DNA from: Ectocarpus siliculosus
Taxonomy: Eukaryota > Sar > Phaeophyceae > Ectocarpales > Ectocarpaceae
DNA length: 59,769 nt
Assembly (NCBI GenBank): GCA_000310025.1
Contig: FN649731.1
Location: 1,494,782-1,554,550 of the forward strand
Direction of reading: 5' to 3'
Numbering within the stretch: position 1 is the first letter of the stretch; every line of letters starts with the position of its first letter. The position numbers and the translations under genes were made by a program. Shown piece by piece: positions 11,851-21,922 of the stretch. The notes below the pieces were generated by a model, which was not told the DNA's origin, made no database searches, and saw nothing but the letters and a program-made list of their open reading frames with translations.

Positions 11851-14800
11851 TCACAGGCCCCACGCGGCACCAGCCGCCAACGCGGCCAACGCGCACGACA
11901 CGACGGCGGTCATCCTGGCGCCGCCGCCGATCGCAGCCGCGCCGTCACCCTCCGCGTCGCCCGTCGCGGTGGGGCCCATTGTCTCCTCGTGGTCGTGGTC
12001 CATGTCGTCGGTGTGAACGTGCACGGTTGGTGACGGAGTCTCCATCGTCGCGGTGGTCGTGCCGTCCACGTTGGTGGGCGCCGGGGTATCCATCGTCGCG
12101 GTGGTCGTGCCGTCGGTGACGGTGGTGTCCATGGAGGTGGGGATGGGAGTCTCTTGGGCGCTGAAGGCAGGCGGACGCGCGGAACCATTGGGGGTACACA
12201 CAAGCAGGGCGGGGCGGCGGCAGCGGGGGTGCAAGAATCAGCCTCACCAAAAATCACACTAGGAGGTTCGCCATATAAAAGTCGCCAGAAAAGTGCAAGT
12301 AGAGCATGTTTTTTTTCGAGTTTTGTATCGATCATCAGTGCTCGCAGCATTTTTCTGCCGCAGTCCTATTGCGGTGCTTGCCATTGATTCTATATTTTTC
12401 AAGCGCGTGGTCCCACTTGGGAGGGGGAGCCCTGTGTGTTGCTGTCTTTACATAAAAGAAAACGTTACCTTTTTTCTCGACCCAGAACCTTCTACTGTCG
12501 TAGTAGTATTCCCACTTAACGCGGTCGATTCCCGTGGTGCATGGGCTAAAACAGACGAAAAGCAAGTACTTCAGATGGATCCTGCCAGAGGGGCAACCCG
12601 AAATAGGTGTTTACATGAATGAAGATGGAATAAGGAGACAAATATGTTATGCATACGGCGGTAAGTTAAGCCAACAGCAGTATATTTCCAGGAGATTTTC
12701 TCCCCGACTTACTGAAACGACTCTCAACATCTTCCCTTTTGACTTTCGACCGCTGCTGCGGCATGATATCATAACCTCGAATTGGAAAATAGTCTTTTCG
12801 GGATTACATACATGTTTTCCAAGTTCCAAGCAAGAAACAGGCAGCTACGAGGTGTAGGAAGAAATTGGTGTTCCTGGAACGCTATGGGTTCGTTGCTACT
12901 TCGTACAAAACGTACAAATCTAGCCGGTTTCCCTCCACTCACTGAAAAGACTCCACCACATCCCGTTCGACTGTGGGTATATCTCGAATGGGTTGTCTTT
13001 CTGTGTGTGTTTTTATTATTCCTTAAATCTATCCTGGAACATTGTCTGTGGACAGAGATGGATCCGTTGGGTGACACTCATACATGTGCATAGCAGGGAA
13101 AAAAACGTTATGATGTATGATACACCGCTGTGGGTGGTGTTGCGGAGATAGGATAGACGACAGATGCCGTAGGAACTGGTTACCGTGACGTGCGACTGCC
13201 AACTCGTGAGTCGGATATTGCATCACTTGCTTGCACAACAGCATGTGGCTCACGTGAAGTAAACGATTCAATGCCAAAAGCTGCAAACATACCTAATGTC
13301 CTACCAACCACCCTAAAAAATACACGCGCACATCGCGGCAAAGCGGTTATCGCCGCTGCCGACAACCTATGCCCGGGTCAGAGTGCAGCAGCCACTACAC
13401 GTCCGCCCCCCTGGTGCCATACACGAGTGAGATCTCCGTCTCCATTTCAACTTTTTAGACTTTCATGATAAGAGGCAATCCAACACACCGGAGCTATTCT
13501 ATTTTGGTTTTGGTTTGCCTCTGCTGGGGCGGAAGCAGTGAGACAATGTCAATCCTTGTGCCTTCGTCACCCTCGCTGGTGGAAAGATTGCTATTGTAAC
13601 GTTGTATCGCTGTGAAGAATCCATCGCGAATCTCTCTGCACAACATCCAGGGCTCGGATGTATCCATATCTGTGTGGATAAAAAGGATTCCTTGCGCGCG
13701 TGTTCAGAAAAACACATTCGGCGCGAGCATGTATCGGACAACTTTTTGAGAGGGATGCGGCCGAGATTCCACTATTCCCTCGTACTGTACCGCTGTTCTT
13801 CGTGGAAGAAGACAAGTAGTAGACCATCGTCTTATTGGAGCCGGTCGAGCTCAGAAGTAAGGGGTCGTGGAGTCATCACTACTGCTGGCGTTGGGCAGCG
13901 GGAAAGCCTGCCTCTCTCTCTCTCTCTGACTAGGGTACAAATAACCAGCTACCGGCAGCGCGTAAAATTCTACGCATGGTGAAGGCGTTTGGTTGAGTTA
14001 TCACATCGGTCGGTGGATTTTAAAAAATTGAATCCTGTTCTTTATTGTAACACTCTGTCATCATCAGCAGGGCCCAACGGTTCTACGAGAGGAGGGGTTT
14101 ATTCGTCCACGCTAGATAGCTGCCCTTCCATGTGACGCTACTTGAGAGCTAAACGCTTGGCGAGAGCGAAGATGAGAGGTATACAGGACGAGGCATACCT
14201 TCATGAAGCTTTTCGTCACTTTCTTTTCACTTCTTTTTGGTGGCAGGCCAGCAGGCAAGTTATCTGTTGAAAAACACGTCACGCAATCTACGCGCCAGCT
14301 GGGTTTGCGAGTCTGGGTTGTGGGGAGAATGCTCCAGCGCAGAAAACAATAATAACAACGCGAGGGAACCCGGAAAGGTCGTAACGCGCTGCGTCGGAGC
14401 GTCGTGCTACTACTGCTGTAACATCCAACGGTGACAGATGACAGCCGCTCGTTCGTTACACAAGAAAAGCGCGCAGTTTTCTTCTCGGACAATTTGTTTG
14501 TTTGCCCAAAAAAGAACACCAGCAACAGCAGAGAGGTTCCGACACCAACAGTTCGGAGAGCGGATTGTGGCCTACTCGTGACAAGAAGAGCACCACGCCT
14601 ACCAAGTGCCAGCTATTCTTGTTTAGATGCCGCAGGCACGGTCCTGCGACAACTCGCGTCGGACAGCGTGCGCGCTGCAAAAACGGAACACCAGCAGTTT
14701 ATGGATGGACACAAAGCCACCCTCCGCCGCACGGACGAAAAAAAAACACCAAGGCGCGGAGAGAAGAGAAGCGAAACTCTCTCACCTCACGATTGCCACA

Positions 14801-14856
14801 AGGGCGCAGAACACTATGAGAGCGGTGGCGGGCTTGGGGCAGAAGAACAGCTTCAT
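11851..14856 (-). CDS. secreted, C-terminally anchored Thr/Pro/His/Asp-rich protein (gene A)
   Basis: Two exons: 14856-14786 (ATG, donor GTGAGA) and 12160-11851 (acceptor CCTTCAG, stop TGA). Joining them keeps frame (phase 2) and gives 126 residues. Seen: a signal peptide beginning MKLFFCPKPA with a hydrophobic core and likely cleavage near VAIVSAQ. Then come two copies of GTTTATM(D/E)TP(A/S)PT, an HVHTDDMDHDHEE stretch, a Gly/Ala spacer and a terminal hydrophobic segment ending AAGAAWGL. That end could be a GPI-attachment signal or a tail anchor. Genes B and C share the exon plan, intron phase, an (L/Q)xEET/QET-TP start of the mature region and the Ala-rich hydrophobic end. Head-to-head with gene B. 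Function unknown; an extracellular or cell-wall role is inference. The 2.6-kb intron rests on phase and signal-peptide logic, so a small extra exon is possible. Confidence 0.6.
12964..13026 (+). repeat. dispersed repeat F4, copy 1
   Basis: GTTCGACTGTGGGTATATC, TCGAATGGG, then TCTTTCTGTGTG and TTATTATTCCTTAA; almost identical to 42805-42866. Sits in the intron of gene A. Confidence 0.8.
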
Positions 14857-16133
14857 GGTGGTGGATGGAGGAGGGGTTGAAGGGAAGGCTGCTCAGTGTG
14901 GTGTTGGATGAGAGAGAGGGAGCGGTTGGTGCGTGGGTGTGTGGTGTGTGATGTGTTCGCAGGGAGGGGTTACGTGGACAACATCTTGCCTTGTTTTCTG
15001 CTCATCAGATCTCCGTCAGATCTCCGTCCACAAGCCTGCAATAGTTCATGAAACGGTCGCGGTCGGTCCGTTTTTCGAGTCGATCAACGCATTGGTCAGT
15101 GGGCGGTGGGTGCGTCTGGCGCCGTGGCGGGGTGTGACGGCCGGATCTTGTCGCGAGGGCTACGGCGAACGGATTGGCCCGGGGGGGGAGTACGTGGGTG
15201 CTTGATAGTATCGTCGTTGACGGATGGTCTGCATGATCAACGCAAGCGTACTCGTCGTGAAAGCCCTTGTTGTATCACTCACTTACAGAGTCGGAGAGAG
15301 CGGTTGCCGAGTCAACGGTACACCGAAGAAGCAGTGCGTGCATCCTCCCAAGGCACGGCGGTGCGGATCCAGATGGCCGCGTTGTACCGCACACCGGCCA
15401 ACGCCAGCAAGCTCTCTCGTGCACCGCCATGTGACCGCCATGTGTCCGCCCCTCTCCACACTCCACGAACGCTGTTCTCCACACGTACGTGTAGACGACG
15501 ACGCTACAACTGCTGTGTGCCAAAACCGGAAACGGCGGCACAGCAGCAGATTGTTGCCGCCTGACTCATGATCTCTCCCAAGTAGTATGAGAGTACGATT
15601 CAAACACTCTGTATTGCGCTGGGTGTACAAGCATAAACTTGTGCACAAGGTGTAGTAGACAACATGTCGTGTTTGTGTACGTCGTGTGAGTGTCGGCAAC
15701 CTTTCTTCTATCTGCTGTTATCGATGTCCACCTGTATAGCACCTTCCTTATCCGACGGCGGCGTATCTTCTATTCTCTCTCTTTCGTGTCCTACCCACAT
15801 GCACCCTTTTCTGCCTCCTCTACTCTCTCGATTCAGTAGTTTCTGTTTCGTGGGAAGGGTTGGTGGGGAGGACGTGGTAGGAGCGGGGGCCTCACGTGTA
15901 CCTGCCAACTGTAGTTAGTGACGAAAGAGAGTATTAATCGTATTTTTTCGACAGTAAATCTAGAGTGACGTCACCATTCGAAAGTGCAGCAACAGCAGCA
16001 GTCCACATCTATCATTAATCTTCAGGTTAGATTTCCGCACACACCACAATTACACCACAGCACCCAGCTCCCAGCAACAACACCAGCAACGACACCAGCA
16101 ACACCATCAATCAATAGCGTAACCTGTGCAACC
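14857..16133. promoter_or_regulatory. divergent spacer between genes A and B
   Basis: 1,277 bp between the start codons of two head-to-head genes; it must contain both promoters. Just 5' of gene B lies a CA-rich leader with repeated ACACCAGCAAC (16066-16105). No clear TATA element was identified. Open frames inside it (for example 15106-15564) show no recognisable product. Confidence 0.4.
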
Positions 16134-19100
16134 ATGAAGTTTCTCGCCCTCTGTGGAGCGCTGGGCTGCGCCCTCCTTGCTACGTCGGCTGGGTAAGTGC
16201 ACAAGTCGACCAAAACATCAGCGAAAGGCCACAGGTAGTCCGTACAGAAAGTTGTAGACACATGGGTGACCTCGTACAAGCACTTTCGGCGCTCGCGTCG
16301 ATCTTTCGTTCTTGTTTGCGATAGCGGAAGACGAAGCACAACGAAGGAGAGCGTTGTCGTTGTTGTCTTCACAATAACAAACCGTCCGGCTCTTCTATGT
16401 ACGGTCGAACATCCATTCCGGTCCAACTGGCCGTTCGTGCTCCGTGGTCACCGGGACCGAGCAGGAAATGAAGTCGAACTCGCGGCGTACTCGGAGTACA
16501 GCAGTACTACTTGTGAGAGGATAGAGTATATTGGGTTGGCGAGGAACTACACGAAAGGCGTGAGACACATTGTTTCATACAGTTTTACGAGTTCATTTGC
16601 CGCTCGGCAAGAAATACTGCTTGTGTGTAGGTGTAGATCCCCTTCACAAGAGGTACAATCTCACCAACGTCTGGCGAGGACGATTCTATCTTTTCACATT
16701 CGCCCCAGCCGGTCGGGTTCTTGTTACCCCTGATAACCTTGCCTAGCAACCAAGAGACTCGAAGAAGGAGGGAGAACTGCTGTGGAGATCCGCTTCATTA
16801 GGAAGGGTGTCATTTCCCCAACGTTTGTCGAGGACGATTCCCTCTGTTGAGATTGGCGTCCCAGTCGGTTGGGTTCTGGTTACACCTCCTGTCTTTGCGC
16901 ACTTGCTTAGAAACACTGCCTTTTCCGAGGGCGCATCCACTCTTCTTTGCTAGGAATCGTTCGCCCTACTGGTAACTACGAGTAGAAAATGAACCCCCGA
17001 CAGTGTGAAGTTTCCGTGCTCGAACATGTAGCGGACGTTTGCTACAGGTGTACCAGCTGGTATGATATAAGCGATGACGTTGGCGAAAGCATGGAAGAAA
17101 AGTAAGAAACGCTTGTCACGTGCTTGATGAGTACGGTTGAAGCAGGAAACCGGATTCTGGGGGGGTTTCTTGCTTGTCACGACGCGTAGCCGCTTCTTGT
17201 ACTGCTATCGCTGTCATCGGTTTGTTTTTTTTTGTGTGTGTGTGCATCGCACTTTCATCACTCTCTCAGGAAGCTTGAATTTAACCGAACCGCCGTTTCT
17301 TCGGTCAGATTGACTTCCTTTTCACACGGGCGAGGGCGGACTCGCCCCTTGCGCCGACGGATCCAGTTACAAAAATAACTGCTGGGGTTCCCAGTTCTTA
17401 GGGTTAGACTACAGCTTGTCATGTTTTGAGGCCAAGCACCACGGGAAGGGAAGGTGGAGAAAAAAATGTGTTTTCCCTTCCTCTTGTGTGGCTTCGGCTG
17501 GTGCGTCCTATACATACATACCGAAAGGTAAGGGTAATAATAAAAGGCCATTTCTTGCGGTTGTCTTTTTTTATGATCTTTTTCTTTTTTCCTTCTCAAA
17601 AAAAGACAACTGGCCGTAGAAGGTCTTCTTACAATGTCTTTTTTCCTCAAAAAAAGATCGCCAGAAAAAGACAACCCGTTTTGGACAGCCCATCCTGTCT
17701 TTTTTGGGGGCAGTTTTGGACAAGTGGAGGCTGTCCAAAACTGTTGCCTTTTTTTGTTCACAACCACATCACTCGTACCTAGAAACTTGAATCTCTCGAC
17801 GGCCCACCGCAAACTCTAACGTTGGTCACACGAGTTGTGTCATGTTGCTGGCTGGTACAGAGTCGGTGGCACCGGCGGTAGCCAAAGTTTTTTCAGTGGG
17901 CTGGACCAGGTGGACAACCCGATGTGTGCGGCAAACAAGAGGCAAACAAACCGAGAGAGCCTGGACGCAGCAGCGGTGGGTCATTTTTCGTGTACTGTCA
18001 ACCTTGCGAACCCAACTTTTGGGCGTCCTATAGCCTCCTGGTCTGTATCAATCATCACACAAGAAGAACCATACGCACAGCTCGTGGCGCATGCCTTTAT
18101 CATCGCTGTTGCTTGAGTGGGTGGCGAGGGAGTACTGGCAAACCAAAGTTGCGACACGGGCACAAGAGCGAAAAAAGTTGCTTGAAGATGCGGCGGATCA
18201 TTTTTCCCGCTTGTCCACCACTCTCGCGCTCACAATTTCTGAACGTCCTATAGCCTCCTGGTCTGTATCAGCCACCACACAAGACGGACCATACACACAG
18301 CTCGTGGCGCATACCTTTGTCATCGCTGTTGCTAGAGTGGGTGGCGAGGGAGTACCGGTAAACCAACGTTTTGACAGGGGCACAAGAGCAAAAAAAATGG
18401 TTGCTGGCGCGGTGGGCATTTTTTCAGCGTGCTGTCGACTCTCGGCACCTCCATTCCCGTGCCTCCTATCGCCCTGTGGTCTCTGTCAGCCGCCACCCAA
18501 GACGGACCATACACACAGCTCGAGAGGGATAGCTTTACAGTAGGCGCTGCTTCACTCTGTGAGGAGATATCAGCGAAAAACCATTTCGGTGGGAAGGTGC
18601 ATGTAAGTGTGACAGCAGCCGTCGCAGAGTCTGTTTTTTTTTGGTCGGTGAAAAAGGATCGACCAACACCGTAAGAAGGGGGTCATCTTTTTTGTAGATC
18701 CCTTTCTGGGTTGTCCGAAAGGGGGGAAAAAGATCTGCGAAAAAAGACCGCAAGAAATGGCCTAACAGGCCCGTAGAACAGATGGAACGAACTTTACCAA
18801 CATTCTGTCCGTGTGAACGGATTGCTCAAATTCCCACCGGTGCATGTTTCATGACGTGGACCCCAAGTAAGATAAATTCGTCGAAGATATGAATGAGGCT
18901 GAGTCTTACGACGTGATTATTTCTCAGATTTTTTTTTTCTCTCGGTCGGGGGGGTTGGCCTGCACGGAAAAAATGATCAAGATCCAAATGACCGTCTTAA
19001 AGTTCCTCGAGGTATATTTTTTTCTGAAGGGAAAAAAGAGGCTGATTCATGTTCTTGTGGGTCACAACATGCTTCAGTACACGGTTTTGGCTCGTGTGCG

Positions 19101-21922
19101 ACCAACAAGACACCGAGCGCCCTGTTTATGGGTCGCCTGCAGAGGGCGTGTGTATCATCGAACGCTATCGGCTGCAGTTTGTGGATGTCGTCGGCCAAAG
19201 GCCTCTCTCTGAGGGCATGCGTTGTACCCTGAGCACACTCGACTCGGAGCAAGCGGCAGAAAAAAAAGGCAACGTCCAAAGAAGGCAACACCGATCCACA
19301 CCTCGATTCATGTTTGCAGACCGTGTGCAATCAAGACTGGACAATACGCTCCGTTTCTGGGACGCGAGCAGAGGGTATGTGTATGACCACACGCCACTGG
19401 CTGCTGTTTGTGGATTTCGTTGGCCAAAGGTCTCTCTCTGGCATGCGTTTTTGACTGGTCGCGGGTGACACACGGAGCAAACACGCGGCGGAACAAGAAA
19501 AAAAAACAAAAAGTTAACACCGCAACACACTTTGGTTCACGTTTGCAGGCCGTGTGCAATCAAAACTGGACAATACGCTCTGTTTCTGGTACGCGAGCAG
19601 AGGGTATGAGTATGACCACACGCCATTGGCTGCAGTTTGTGGATGTCGACGGCTTTAGGCCTCTCTCTGGCATGCGTTTAGAACTAGTCACACATGCAGC
19701 AGGCGCAAAAACGGCTCTTTTCGGCCCAAGGGCAAGAACGTCAGCAGAGCAATGTGGCAGGGTTGACGTTTTCGGCTCGTGTGCGGCCAACACGACGCAG
19801 AACGCCCTGAATTTTAGATAGCTGCAGAGGGTTTGTGCATGACCTCATGATACCGGCCTCTGTTTGGCCAGCCGACAGTGTAGTTCCTCGTTCGGGCATG
19901 ATCGGGGTGTGAACAGGGGGTACCCCCCCCCCATTTCTAACAGCGATTTTCCAACAGGATCGCTGTTGGAAAATGGACCAATTTTGTAACAGGCCGGCCG
20001 GAATCGATGTTGGAAACTGCGCTGTTGGAAATTGCCATTTTCCTACCCGTAAGACGCCCAAATTACTTTTTTGGCTCAGAAAAGGACCCCCCCCCCAAAT
20101 CCAACCCGGAAATAATCACGCCGTAAGACTCAGCCTGACGCGAATAACGTAGAGCAATAAGCAGCTTCGTCGTTCGCAGTTTTTGGTGGCTGACAACGAA
20201 AACATGCACATTTAGGGTGCACACAGTGGAGACGACTGCGGTACACAGTTTTGCATCCCACTGCTTGATGGAGCTCTCCTATATAAGAAACGTCACAATG
20301 GGCGCCCAGCCGCCCTGTGTCCTACTTAACGGGGCTGACGTTTTTAAGAAACAGTTCAGCCTGTAGTCTTTTTTCTACCGCAGCGTCGTAGAACGTATCC
20401 TTGCCCCAAGAGACTGATGAGACCCTTCCCCCCCGCCGCCGCGGGAAAAGACGTCCGCGTGAGATTAACGTGGGGGGGAGGGTATACTCATAGTCCTGCA
20501 TGCCGTAGTCGTTTGACCATTGACCTCGCATCCCTACAAAGCCGGGACGGAGCACGCCGGGTTTTCACCGGACCAGGCTCTCACATCGCCAAGCGCGAAG
20601 CGCCGTGAGGTACTTGGCGAGTCGCATGGAGGGTACGCTGCATCCTGCTAAGGGTGTTCGGTATCTTGAGCTTACTTCCTTGCATACGGATGACAGCTGC
20701 GAATGACTTGATTTGTTCTCTGGTACTTCCACTTCCAGAGACAGTGATAAGCACTGCGTAACTGCCTCGAGGGTACTTGACCAGTTCAACCCAACGTGGT
20801 GCGATCATCCCCTTGTGCGAAGTGAAGGTTCTCGGCCCCGCGTAACATGATCTACTCGAGCACTAGTATGGTTACCGAAAAAAAAAACCACAGGCAAAAG
20901 ACAAAGCTGTAACCTGGCTGTCGAGTTCACTCACGAAGTGGTCGGCGTGTTTTACAACGACGTTGCCAAGCGACTAACTAGCACCACCCACGAACGGGGG
21001 TTAACGCAGGGGGGGGGGGTGAGATTCGGCTTCAGAGAAATTACACCCACTCTTTTGTACGGCCAGATTCACTGCGGTCTCGGAGCATGCAAGGAGAAGG
21101 ATGTTTGGTCGGTGACGAGGTCGCACGAGCTTTTGCTGCGCTTTGTCGGCGAGCACCATCTTCACATGCGCCAAAGACGAATATGATGAGGAGAAGCGGA
21201 GAAACGTCCGGAGCATGTAGTCTGTGCAAGCAAACAACAAGTAGGCGAAGAGATGGTGAAACATCACGACGGTCCGGGCAAGGATTACTTGCTGCCTACT
21301 CTGTATCGCGCAACATGAAGAGAATAACGCTTCCGGTCAAGCCCCGATATCCCGGCCCACAATACTTACTGCATCGTTTTCACTGCGTCAATCCTTCGAC
21401 TCAGAAAACGTACCACATACTGCTTCACGACGTGCGTTCTTCCTCTCACCCAACCCACGCGCCCCGTCCTCTTCCTTCTCGTCTCCTCCCCACTTTTCCC
21501 CGCTCTTCGTGCCTGCCTACAACAGAGCCAGCGCCGCGGGTGTCGAGGACAAGGCGGCGGCCGTCGAGATCTCCCACCGCTCGCTTCAAGCGGAAGAAAC
21601 CGTCACCCCGTCGCCCACAGCCGTCCACGACGACCACGACGACGAGGACGAGCACTCCGTGTCCCCGACCCCTGCCGGAGCGGTGGTGGATGAAGACCAT
21701 GACGACGAAGACCACGAAGACCATGACGACGAAGACCACGAAGACCATGACGACGAAGACCACGAAGACCATGACGATCACGACGACCACGATCATGACA
21801 CCGACGACGCCGACGCCGAAGAGGAGAGCACAAGCGGCGCCCGCGGTCGAACCGCCGCCACCAAGGCCATCGTTTCCTCCGCACTGGCCGCTGCTGCTGC
21901 TGTCGCCGTATGGGCGCTGTAG
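16134..21922 (+). CDS. secreted, C-terminally anchored His/Asp/Glu-rich protein (gene B)
   Basis: Exons 16134-16192 (ATG, donor GTAAGT) and 21526-21922 (acceptor after a long pyrimidine tract, CTACAACAG; stop TAG). The join is in frame (phase 2) and gives 151 residues. Seen: signal peptide MKFLALCGALGCALLATSAG, a mature start ASAAGVEDKAA, then HRSLQAEETVTPSP. Next is a strongly charged block built on a 24-bp unit repeated three times (HEDHDDED), continuing HDDHDHDTDD, then a Thr/Arg linker and a hydrophobic end (IVSSALAAAAAVAVWAL). The start ASAAGV and (S)LQAEET match gene C (AAAGV, ALEET); the end resembles gene A. His/Asp tracts can bind divalent metals, but that is inference. The 5.3-kb intron carries several repeat arrays. 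Alternative: the first exon belongs to another transcript. Confidence 0.6.
16631..16930 (+). repeat. 151-bp tandem duplication, diverged
   Basis: A block beginning GTGTAGATCCCCTTCA, with CCAACGTCTGGCGAGGACGA and GGGTTCTTGTTAC, recurs 151 bp later as GTGGAGATCCGCTTCATTAGG and so on. The first copy has an open frame of ~35 codons (DPLHKRYNLTNVWRG) that a stop breaks in the second copy. It may be a decayed duplicated exon or plain repeat; it lies in the intron of gene B. Confidence 0.6.
17711..17743. repeat. perfect hairpin
   Basis: CAGTTTTGGACA and TGTCCAAAACTG form 12-bp arms around a 9-nt loop. Confidence 0.8.
18008..18540 (+). repeat. tandem array A, ~229-bp period
   Basis: Units marked by CGTCCTATAGCCTCCTGG start near 18016 and 18245; a third (CCTCCTATCGCCCTGTGG) is partial. 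Each carries CCATACACACAGCTCG and GGTGGCGAGGGAGTAC. No conserved frame across all copies. Confidence 0.75.
19084..19865 (+). repeat. tandem array B, ~229-bp period, four units
   Basis: Units start near 19084, 19313, 19544 and 19769, each with CGTGTGCRAYC followed by GCAGAGGG and, in the first three, GGCCTCTCTCTG-like blocks. On the minus strand the same short frame (RERPLAN, IHKLQP) stays open in the first three units. The period equals that of array A. Confidence 0.75.
19943..19973. repeat. perfect hairpin
   Basis: TTTTCCAACAG and CTGTTGGAAAA flank the loop GATCG; further TGTTGGAAA copies follow downstream. Confidence 0.75.
20481..20575 (-). repeat. dispersed repeat F1, copy 2 (extended)
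   Basis: Shares about 90 bp with the copy near 45.7 kb, including GGTGAAAACCCGGCG, CTCCGT and the GTAGGGATGCGAGGTCAATG core; lies in the intron of gene B. Confidence 0.8.

Larger units (their letters stand above)
17545..18763. mobile_element. candidate TIR element (1.2 kb) with internal tandem repeats
   Basis: A perfect 17-bp inverted repeat, AGGCCATTTCTTGCGGT, bounds the element at 17545-17561 and 18747-18763; similarity continues inward (TCTTTTTT, GATCTTTTTC). Inside are a perfect hairpin (17711-17743) and about 2.5 copies of a ~229-bp unit. No transposase frame is visible, so it would be non-autonomous. Flanks are A-rich and a target duplication is not clear. Confidence 0.55.
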
